Shown here: positions 7,136-13,042 of the stretch, in pieces
How positions within the stretch are numbered: position 1 is the first letter of the stretch
Layout of the letters: each line of letters begins with the position of its first letter
DNA from: Spongiicolonus versatilis
GTDB lineage: Bacteria; Pseudomonadota; Gammaproteobacteria; Arenicellales; Spongiicolonaceae
Reading direction: 5' to 3'
Assembly: GCA_028286165.1 (NCBI GenBank)
Contig: JAPYMU010000168.1
Coordinates: 1 to 13,371, forward strand
DNA: 13,371 nucleotides
Notes under the pieces: model-generated
The model's input: the letters and a program-made list of their open reading frames with translations, nothing else
Databases searched by the model: none
Told to the model about the DNA's origin: nothing
Made by a program: the position numbers and the translations under genes

Positions 7136-7504
7136 TTAATCGCCAAACCTCCGCAGCAGCCAATAGAAAAGTGTGGACAATCCCGGAAGAATCGTTCCCA
7201 GAACGATAATCCAGGGCGCGCCAATCCAGGCGCAAAATCCGGCGGTTGCCAGGGAACCCAGTGAAACCAGCGCGCCGAGAATTTGTCCGCGGCGAACATC
7301 GTTGCGGATATATTCCATGGCCTTATTTTCGCGGTTGTGTTTGTGCACTTGTTCCTTTTCCACCATTGCGACGATGCGCTCAGGCAAATCGGGCATCAAT
7401 TCGCCGTATCCTTTGAGCAACTCAGGCGGCGGCAACGGCCCGGAAAATTTCCGGACAACTTCCTTGCGTACGCCACCATGGCGGAGGAAGGCGTTTTGTC
7501 CCCC
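7136..7504 (-). CDS. DUF2335 family predicted membrane protein, start unresolved
   Basis: The protein contains FSGPLPPPELLKGYGELMPD, the hallmark of the DUF2335 family, then a charged helix (ERIVAMVEKEQVHKHNRE), RRGQ, and two hydrophobic segments of about 19-21 residues (LGALVSLGSLATAGFCAWIG and WIIVLGTILPGLSTLFYWLL), ending in RRFGD. It is an inner-membrane protein; the family has no assigned function. The first in-frame start codon, TTG at 7433-7435, falls inside the conserved motif, while homologous-looking sequence (VRKEVVRKFSGP) continues upstream to an in-frame TGA at 7505-7507 with no ATG, GTG or TTG between. The true N-terminus must therefore come from another frame or from an indel: a -1 slip from the frame starting at ATG 7581, or one base too many in the five-base run at 7500-7504, which would join ATG 7508 in frame. 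Coordinates give the open segment carrying homology. Confidence 0.7.
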   Translation of the reverse strand, partial: GGQNAFLRHGGVRKEVVRKFSGPLPPPELLKGYGELMPDLPERIVAMVEKEQVHKHNRENKAMEYIRNDVRRGQILGALVSLGSLATAGFCAWIGAPWIIVLGTILPGLSTLFYWLLRRFGD

Positions 7505-7546
7505 TCATCAGACCGCTTCAAAGAAGATGCGGGAAACCGCTTAGGC

Positions 7547-7819
7547 TTAGTCCTGCTCTTTTTGCGCCGACTGCGCGACATCTTGGTCTGCTTGCTTCAT
7601 TGCCCGCAGGAAGTATGGGCGCAGTGCATGAAAGTAGGACTCAATCCTTTCCATCACGCTCCGCTCATCCATAAAACCCTGGTAGGCGGTTTTGGGGTCC
7701 GGGTAAGAGATATCCGGAACGCTGAAAAGGCGCTTGGGATACAAAGCATCCTGGGTGTCGGCGTCATCCCAGGAGCAAGCCGCATCCAAGCCGGCCTTTT
7801 TTTCTTTATTTCTTTTCAT
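7547..7819 (-). CDS. Small hypothetical protein, 90 aa
   Basis: I do not recognise this family. The protein starts with a lysine-rich stretch (MKRNKEKKAG), has an acidic middle (SWDDADTQD) and a C-terminal half that looks alpha-helical (SVMERIESYFHALRPYFLRAMKQADQDV), with no membrane segment or signal peptide. It is judged real because ATG 7819 has a perfect GGAGG (7826-7830) at a 6-nt spacing and its composition differs from the surrounding GC-rich shadow frames. It is immediately upstream of the DUF2335 gene on the same strand, about 40 nt away from that open segment, so the two are probably co-transcribed and may work together. GC content is lower than in the flanks, pointing to an accessory origin. 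Confidence 0.65.
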   Translation of the reverse strand: MKRNKEKKAGLDAACSWDDADTQDALYPKRLFSVPDISYPDPKTAYQGFMDERSVMERIESYFHALRPYFLRAMKQADQDVAQSAQKEQD

Positions 7820-7825
7820 CGTACG

Positions 7826-7830
7826 CCTCC
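7826..7830 (-). promoter_or_regulatory. Ribosome binding site of the 90-aa gene
   Basis: GGAGG on the minus strand, 6 nt before ATG 7817-7819. It is the main evidence that this small frame is translated. Confidence 0.65.
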
Positions 7831-7847
7831 ACCAGCATAGACCAATA

Positions 7848-7870
7848 CAGCGCGGAAAATTTTCCCGCTG
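7848..7870. repeat. Long inverted repeat between the MttB-like gene and the 90-aa gene
   Basis: CAGCG and CGCTG arms enclose the perfect 12-bp palindrome GGAAAATTTTCC, giving an 11-bp stem with one unpaired base. No T-run follows on either strand, so it is not a clear intrinsic terminator. It sits in the 94-nt gap downstream of the MttB-like gene and upstream of the 90-aa gene, where it could be an operator for the small gene or a factor-dependent transcription end. Confidence 0.45.
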
Positions 7871-7878
7871 GTGAGCGC

Positions 7879-7907
7879 AATGTGGCAGTTATCCCCCGGC
7901 AAGTCAA
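7879..7907 (-). promoter_or_regulatory. Weak candidate promoter for the 90-aa/DUF2335 genes
   Basis: On the minus strand TTGACT (7902-7907, five of six -35 bases) is followed after 17 nt by CACATT (7879-7884), a poor -10 with three matches. The inverted repeat at 7848-7870 would lie just after the predicted start, as expected for an operator. Low confidence. Confidence 0.25.
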
Positions 7908-7913
7908 CCCCGC

Positions 7914-9274
7914 TCACCCCGCCCGCATTTTCTCCCTCGGCAGGCGGATGTTCAGCATCTCGCGGATTTTGCGGTCGGTGGGTTCGGGGATGTGGTCGGG
8001 GTGGTGGGTGGAGAGGATTTGCCGCACCTGCGCGCGGGCTTTTTCCAGCAGTTGGGGGGCGCCCTGTTCGGCCCACTCCTTGGGGCTGGTGCGGTCGCCG
8101 AGGTCGGGGTAGACATAGTCCTTTTCCATCAGGCCGATGGTCTGGCCGTGGCCGAGGAAGTGGTCGGGGCCGCCGATGCACACATCGCGCATGGCGCCGA
8201 TGGACAGCGATTCATCGCTCACCTCCACGCCGCGCACGGTGCGGTTCACCGCGCCTAACATGTCGTTGTCAATGACCATGCTCTCATAGCAGCAGCCGAG
8301 CAGGCTGGCCTGCATGCCGGCCGATTCGTATACCAGGTTGGCGCCGCAGTGGGCGGCGAGGGCGTTGGTGTAGGACTTTTCGTAGCCCGACTGCGCGTCC
8401 GGCAGCTTGGCGTCGGCCATGCCGGCGGCGATGCCGGTGGGCAGGTCGTAGAACCGCCCCATCTGCCCGCAGGCCGCCATCAGCACCGCCTGTTCGCCGC
8501 TGCCGCCGCTCATGGCGCCGGTGCGCAGGTCGGAAACGAAAGGCCAGGGGCCGAAAATGCACGGGTGCCGCGGCACAATGAGGTTCACGTACACCAGGCC
8601 GGCCAGCACCTCCGCCACCTCCTGTACCACCGCCCCGGCCAGGGCCGCCGGGCTGGTGGCCCCGGCCTGGCCGGCGGCCAGCAGCAGCACCGGCATGCCG
8701 GCCTGCACACAGACCTCCAGCACCCGGCATGCATCCTCGGCAAAGCGCAGCGGCGGCACCACGAAGCAACTGGAGCAACTGACAAACGGCCGCCGCCGCC
8801 ATTCCTCCTCACCGCCGGCCACCAGGTGCAGAAACGGCAGCGTGGCCTGCAGATGCTCCGGCTGCACCCAACTGGAGCCGACATGTTTTTGCGTGCCGCT
8901 GACGCAGGCATAGCAGGTGTTCACATCCAGGTCCAGCGGCGCCTCCATGTCGCGGGCGACCAGGGAGCGCTGGTAGAAGTGGATGTGCTCCAGGCGGTCC
9001 ACCAGCCGTGCCATGTTGTAGAGGTCGCCGAGGGTGGACTCGCGGTATTCGCGCTTCTCGCAGTCCACGATGTGCACCGCGGCGCCGGCGGTGCCGAAGT
9101 ACACCCGGTTGCCGGACAGTTCCATGTCGTGGCGCGGGTGCTGGCCGCACAGGACGATGTTGCGCGCGGCGTTGGCCACCGTGTCCTCCACCAGCGCGCG
9201 CGGGAACAGCAGCCGGCCTTCAGCGCTGAGTTTGCCGCCGGCTTTGGGCCCATGCGTTTGGTGGTTTCAGTCAT
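7914..9274 (-). pseudogene. Trimethylamine methyltransferase (MttB) family protein, N-terminally damaged
   Basis: MttB-superfamily proteins are corrinoid-dependent methyltransferases acting on quaternary or tertiary amines such as trimethylamine or betaines. The body is well preserved: GTAGAAVHIVD, SGTQKHVGSSWVQPEH, LLLAAGQAGATSPAALAG, FGPWPFVSDLRTGAMSGG, AAGMADAKLPDAQSGYEK and DNDMLGAVNRTVRG. There is no in-frame amber codon, so it is a non-pyrrolysine member. The best uninterrupted reading from a start codon is GTG 9191 (425 aa, no Shine-Dalgarno). Homology runs further upstream to about 9242 (GGKLSAEGRLLFP), where an in-frame TGA at 9267-9269 follows without any start. ATG 9274 overlaps the deacetylase stop (ATGACTGA) and is the natural start, but it is in the wrong frame by -1. 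About 70-80 residues usual at the N-terminus are absent. Probably an inactivated gene with an internal out-of-frame deletion; it is last in its operon. Confidence 0.75.
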
Positions 9275-10205
9275 GGTTTTTCTGCTGCCGGTTTTTGTCC
9301 GCAAGGGTGACGGCCTCGGCGATTTTTTCCGTCCTCGGCATAATGCGCTCGATGAAAGTGACGCCTTCACCCCCGCCCTCACCGCCGGCGCCGCGCCGGT
9401 GCAACCGCTGCCGGCTGAGCAGCGCCGCGCGGTAACCCAGTTGCCGCAGCGCGCCGGCGGTGGCGCGATTGTAATCCACCGCCGCGCCAAAAGGCATGGA
9501 AAAAACCCGGCTGAGCCGCGCCTCCGGCAGGCCAATGCGTGCCAGCCGCTTGGCGCCCTCGGCAATTTCGGCGTGTTGCACGGCGGCCGGCAGCGACGCC
9601 AGAACATAATGCCGCTGCGAGTGGTTGCCGTAGGCCACCAGCGGATGGCGCGGCAGTTTTTTGTCATCGCGCACCAGGTCGTCACCGCCGGCTTGCACGC
9701 CGCGCTTGTGCAGAAACTCATCCAGCGCGGCGTCCACCATGCGGCTGTCGTTGTCCGCGTGCTTGCTGTAACGGTAAAAACTTTTGCGCTCAGGATTCTT
9801 CAACCCGCGCAGGCCGTTTTCCAACTCCGGCGTCCACCCGCGCGCTTCAATGCAGCGCACTTTCTCGCGCCACAGCACCGCGCCATCCAGAACCGCCGGG
9901 TTCACGTAGCACGTCATCGGAATGCGCAGTGACTCCACCGTTTCCAGAGTCTCCTCCAGCACATTGCGGAAACCGTCGTCAAAAGTGAGCGCCGCTTTGC
10001 CCCTCGCATCCGCCATTTCCGCCAGCGCGTCCACCGTCACGAACTCAAAATAACGCGCCACCGCCTCCAGATGCGCGCGCACCGTCGCCGTACTCACATG
10101 ATGCAGTCCGGCGGCCGCCGCCGGCGCCGCACCGGCCGAGTGGTAAACCAAAACCACCGCCCCGCCCCGCGCCGCATCGCGCAACGCCGCCGCCGCCACC
10201 GTCAC
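9267..10205 (-). CDS. Polysaccharide deacetylase (NodB fold) family protein
   Basis: A 312-aa carbohydrate esterase family 4-like protein. Motif 1 is TFDDG at 74-78 (catalytic base and metal aspartates), motif 2 is the metal-binding HSQRH at 195-199, and motif 3 is SRVFSMPFG with proline 238. The N-terminus GAVVLVYHS is the usual first strand. No signal peptide is visible, so it may act in the cytoplasm; some NodB-fold proteins hydrolyse C-N bonds of small molecules such as allantoin or imides rather than sugar acetyl groups, which would suit this amine/amino-acid catabolic setting. The start is GTG 10205, whose last bases overlap the upstream stop as GTGA; the end overlaps the presumed MttB ATG. 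Both overlaps indicate translational coupling in an M24-deacetylase-MttB operon. The family is fairly sure, the substrate unknown. Confidence 0.85.
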   Translation of the reverse strand: MTVAAAALRDAARGGAVVLVYHSAGAAPAAAAGLHHVSTATVRAHLEAVARYFEFVTVDALAEMADARGKAALTFDDGFRNVLEETLETVESLRIPMTCYVNPAVLDGAVLWREKVRCIEARGWTPELENGLRGLKNPERKSFYRYSKHADNDSRMVDAALDEFLHKRGVQAGGDDLVRDDKKLPRHPLVAYGNHSQRHYVLASLPAAVQHAEIAEGAKRLARIGLPEARLSRVFSMPFGAAVDYNRATAGALRQLGYRAALLSRQRLHRRGAGGEGGGEGVTFIERIMPRTEKIAEAVTLADKNRQQKNHD

Positions 10206-11356
10206 CCCCGCACAATCAAGTCCGCCGGCCGGCGGCCTAACATTTCATGGCCGTCTTCGGTGACCAGCACCGTCCGCCCCAGGGTCATGGCGCGGCCGGC
10301 GTCGCTGTTCATCAGAATCATGTGCAGGAAGAACACCATGCCGGGGCGGATGAGTGCCGGGTTGGCGTGGTGGAACATGGGCCAGTCCATCCACGTCGGC
10401 GCAAAAGTCGCGCCCAGGCTGTAGCCGCAGGCGTTCATGCGGTGGGCGCGGAAGCCGGCGGCGTCCACCACCTCGGCGTGGGCGTCAAACACGCCGCCGG
10501 CGGTTTTGCCCGGCTGCAGCGCGGCCAGGCAATGATCCATGGCGCCGGCGCAGACCTGGTGCATGCGCCGGTGTTCACGGTGCGGCTCGCCGATGAGAAT
10601 GGTGTGCATCAGGCAGGCGTGGTAGCGGCGGAACACGCCGGCGAATTCCAGCGTCAGTTGGTCGCGGGCGGCGAGTTTTTTGCGCCCGCTGAAATAGCGG
10701 CACAGCAGCGCGTCCTCACCGGCGCCGATGATGAACTCGTTGCCCGGATAGTCGCCGCCGCCGGCGAACACGGCGCCCTGCATGGCGGCGAGGATTTCGC
10801 CTTCGTCGGCGCCGGGGCGCGCCATGTCCACGGCGGCGTCCAGCGCATCGTCGGCCAGTTCGGCGGCGCGCCGCACGCAGGAAATCTCCGCCGCACTTTT
10901 CACCGCGCGCAACTCGTTGACCAAATTGGATGCGTCCTCCCACCCGCAAAACCCGTCCAGCGCCGCGCTCAGGCGCTGCCAGTGCCGCGCGTTCAGGCCG
11001 CAGGCGTCCAGTTCCACGCCGAGTTTTTTACCCCGGCAGCCGAAGCCGGCCAGTGCGTCGCGCAACTGCACCTGCGGGTTGCTGTCCTGCCGGTCGCCCC
11101 ACACGCGGATGTCCTGGATGACCGAAGTGCGCTGCGCCTGGCGCAAGTCCGGGGCGCGGGTGAGCAGAAAAAACCGGCCGTCAGCGCCGAGGTAGAAGCA
11201 TTGAAAAAAACAGTAGCCGAAACTATCGTAGCCGCTCAGGTAGAACATGCTTTCCTGGCGAAACACCAGCAGCCCGTCCAGCCCGCGCCCGGCCATCACC
11301 GCCGCCGCCCGCCCGCGCCGCGCCGCCAACTCTTCCGCGCTGAAGTGAACCGCCAC
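10202..11356 (-). CDS. M24 (creatinase/aminopeptidase P fold) family protein without the usual metal ligands
   Basis: 384 aa from GTG 11356. It has an N-terminal creatinase-like domain (about 1-145: FSAEELAARRGR, LVFRQESMFYLSGYDSFGY) and a C-terminal pita-bread domain (ELRAVKSAAEISCVRRA, GNEFIIGAGEDALLCRY, NACGYSLGATFAPTWMD, GMVFFLHMILM, VLVTEDGHEML). The five metal ligands of M24 metallopeptidases (D, D, H, E, E) are not in their places: LEFAG and YHACLMHT replace the two aspartate segments, and LHMIL replaces the usual EPG. It therefore resembles creatinase, which hydrolyses its small substrate without metal, and ectoine hydrolase-like proteins, more than aminopeptidases. It is the first gene of the operon and divergent from an ornithine cyclodeaminase homologue. 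The start was chosen by homology; the frame is open much further upstream, antisense to the divergent gene. No Shine-Dalgarno sequence precedes GTG. Confidence 0.85.
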   Translation of the reverse strand: MAVHFSAEELAARRGRAAAVMAGRGLDGLLVFRQESMFYLSGYDSFGYCFFQCFYLGADGRFFLLTRAPDLRQAQRTSVIQDIRVWGDRQDSNPQVQLRDALAGFGCRGKKLGVELDACGLNARHWQRLSAALDGFCGWEDASNLVNELRAVKSAAEISCVRRAAELADDALDAAVDMARPGADEGEILAAMQGAVFAGGGDYPGNEFIIGAGEDALLCRYFSGRKKLAARDQLTLEFAGVFRRYHACLMHTILIGEPHREHRRMHQVCAGAMDHCLAALQPGKTAGGVFDAHAEVVDAAGFRAHRMNACGYSLGATFAPTWMDWPMFHHANPALIRPGMVFFLHMILMNSDAGRAMTLGRTVLVTEDGHEMLGRRPADLIVRG

Positions 11357-11393
11357 CGGGCATAGTATACACAGCGCCCGGCCGGAGAAAAAA
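11357..11393. promoter_or_regulatory. 37-nt divergent intergenic region with back-to-back -10 elements
   Basis: The only space between the divergent M24 and cyclodeaminase genes. The palindrome GTATAC (11365-11370) gives TATACT on the minus strand (11364-11369) and TATACA on the plus strand (11366-11371). No good -35 is seen for either. On the minus strand transcription would begin at or next to GTG 11356, implying a leaderless message. On the plus strand a GGAG (11384-11387) lies 6 nt before ATG 11394. Confidence 0.4.
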
Positions 11394-12010
11394 ATGCGCG
11401 CCCTCACCATCACCGCCCAGCAGATTGGCGAAGCCCTCACCCCGGCGCTGCTGATGGACAGCATCGCCGAGATGCACCGCGCGCCCCATGCGCTGCTGGA
11501 TGAAAACCTGCTGGGCGCGCCCGCTGCCGGCGGCGAGGAATCGCACCTGCTGGTGCGCTCGGCGTGGCAGCCGCCGCATGCGCTGGGGGTGAAACTGGCG
11601 CGGGTTTTTCCGGGCAATGTGCGGCGCGGCCTGCCGTCCATCACCGCCGATTATCTTTTGTTCTCCGGCGCCGACGGGCGGCTGCTGGCGGCGGTGGACG
11701 GCATTGCGCTGACCTGCTGGAAAACCGCCGCCGACTCCGGACTCGGCGCGCGTTTTCTGGCGCGCAAAAACGTGCGCACCATGCTGATGGTGGGCGCCGG
11801 CGCCATGGCGCCGCACCTGGTGCGCGCCCACCGCAGCGCGCGGCCGTCAATTAAAAAAATTCTGCTGTGGAACCGCACCACGAGCATCCCGGCCGCCGCA
11901 CTGAAGAGGAAATCACCGTGTACAAAAACGGCGGCGGCGGGCATCTGGATTTAATGACGGCGCGCGCCATTTACCGCCGGCTCAGCGCGCCGCCGCATAA
12001 AAATTGTTGA
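11394..12010 (+). pseudogene. Ornithine cyclodeaminase/mu-crystallin family gene with internal out-of-frame deletion
   Basis: The frame from ATG 11394 encodes a good N-terminal half of this NAD(P)-dependent family: HALGVKLARVFPGN (substrate-binding lysine), GLPSITADYLLFSG, the Rossmann motif VGAGAMAPHL and then ILLWNRT. It then reads unrelated residues and stops at 11954 (186 aa, against about 310-330 for the family). Directly after ILLWNRT, in another frame from 11879, the C-terminus of the same family appears: HEHPGRRTEEEITVYKN, GGGGHLDLMTARAIYRRL, ending at 12010. About 110-130 residues (roughly 350 bp) are therefore missing, joined near 11878 out of frame. Intact relatives deaminate ornithine to proline or reduce ketimines/oxidise amino acids. 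The gene is surely inactive as a full enzyme if the sequence is correct. Its 3' end overlaps the convergent methyltransferase gene by 29 nt. Confidence 0.85.
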
Positions 12011-13034
12011 CGCCGCTTTTGATGTCAAGTTGGCGAAAGTCGCGGAAGCCGGCCTCGTCGAGCAGTTTTTCCAGCCGCGCCGGGCCCATGCAGGTGCCGA
12101 ACCCCGGGCCGCCCTCGGCCAGGGACTGGGTCATGCAGTGGAACAAACTGAAACCGTAAAACATCGCCCCCACCGGGTTGCAGTTGTCCGCCAGCGAGTC
12201 GCCGGCTTTGGGCTCCACCACAAACAGAGTCCCGCCCGCGGCCAGTTTGCGCCGCGCTTCGCCAAGCGCCGCCACCGGCCGCGCCAGGTCATGCACGCAG
12301 TCGCAGATGGTGAGCAACTGGTAGGTGCCGTCGCCGAGGGCTGCAAGACCGGGAAAAAATTCCACCCGCCGCTCCACGCCGGCCTCAGCCGCTCCACGCC
12401 GCGCCCGCGCCAGCGATGCCGCGTCGCGCTCCACGCCGTGAAAGGTGGACGCCGGAAATGCGCGCGCCAGGGCGATGGAAACCTGCCCCGCGCCGCAGCC
12501 GAAATCCAGCGCCCGCGCGCCGGCCGCCAGTTGCGCCGTCACTTCGGGCAGCGCCTTGAGCCAGTACTGCGCAAAGCGGTGGCGGTAGTTGCCCCGGTTG
12601 ATTAAGTCCAGCGCGTCAGCGCCGGCCTCGCCGAACTCGCCAAAATGCACGCCGCCGCCGGTGGTGAAGGCCTCCGCCACTTTCGGCGCGGCGCTCAGCA
12701 GCGGCGGCGCCATGTAAAACAGCCCGCCGGCAAAATGGTCGCTGTCGTCCGCGGCCAGCAGGTGCGCGTATTCATCGGCGAGGGTGAAGCTTTCGCGCGC
12801 CGCGTCGTAATGCAAATAGCCGCAGGCCGTCATCCCGTTCAGCCACTCTTCCACGTAACGTTGCTGCAATCCGCCGGCCGCCGCCACCTCGGCTGCTGAC
12901 ATGGCGCCGCCGCCGGCCATCACCCGGAACAGGCCGGTGCGCACGCCCACATAAACCATGCCCACGGCCATGGCCGAGGCCATGTCCTGAAAGATTTTCG
13001 CCGTTGCGGCTTTAATTTTGTCGCGGTCGGGCAT
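11982..13034 (-). CDS. SAM-dependent methyltransferase with N-terminal winged-helix domain (Rv2258c-like)
   Basis: A 350-aa class I methyltransferase. Residues 1-100 form a helical, winged-helix-like dimerisation domain (AMAVGMVYVGVRTGLF, YVEEWLNGMTACGYL, FTLADEYAHLL). The SAM-binding motif I is LDFGCGAGQ at 176-184, with an acidic residue at E202 (HGVERD), and later DCVHDLARPV (245-254) and LAAGGTLFVVEPK. The architecture resembles Rv2258c and related small-molecule methyltransferases; the substrate is unknown. The start at ATG 13034 was chosen because the upstream extension of the frame overlaps the neighbouring gene and is low-complexity. It is 8 nt from the stop of the upstream DNA-modification gene, with no clear Shine-Dalgarno, so it is probably translated by coupling with that gene. 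Confidence 0.85.
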   Translation of the reverse strand: MPDRDKIKAATAKIFQDMASAMAVGMVYVGVRTGLFRVMAGGGAMSAAEVAAAGGLQQRYVEEWLNGMTACGYLHYDAARESFTLADEYAHLLAADDSDHFAGGLFYMAPPLLSAAPKVAEAFTTGGGVHFGEFGEAGADALDLINRGNYRHRFAQYWLKALPEVTAQLAAGARALDFGCGAGQVSIALARAFPASTFHGVERDAASLARARRGAAEAGVERRVEFFPGLAALGDGTYQLLTICDCVHDLARPVAALGEARRKLAAGGTLFVVEPKAGDSLADNCNPVGAMFYGFSLFHCMTQSLAEGGPGFGTCMGPARLEKLLDEAGFRDFRQLDIKSGVNNFYAAAR

Positions 13035-13042
13035 GGGCGCCG

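Noticed and set aside
5873..7264. A 463-codon plus-strand frame across the aldolase and HNH genes.
   Set aside because: It overlaps two secure minus-strand genes and the intergenic regions alike, and its protein is low-complexity.
7433..7435. TTG 7435 as the true start of the DUF2335 protein.
   Set aside because: It lies inside the conserved FSGPLPPPE motif and has no Shine-Dalgarno sequence, so it would remove a family hallmark.
7914..9191. Possible pyrrolysine (in-frame amber) in the MttB-like protein.
   Set aside because: The frame has no internal TAG; the protein belongs to the non-pyrrolysine branch, and the disruption lies at the N-terminus.
8349..9932. A 527-codon open frame on the plus strand opposite the MttB-like and deacetylase genes.
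   Set aside because: It is antisense to recognisable domains, is His/Gly/Ala/Gln-rich and has no motif; a composition shadow.
10247..11365. A 372-codon plus-strand frame opposite the M24 gene.
   Set aside because: It is antisense to a clear M24-fold protein, with no domain and a composition typical of antisense frames.
11356..11644. An upstream start for the M24 gene giving 480 aa.
   Set aside because: The extra 96 residues are antisense to the cyclodeaminase gene and show no similarity to the M24 N-terminal domain, which starts at FSAEELAARR.
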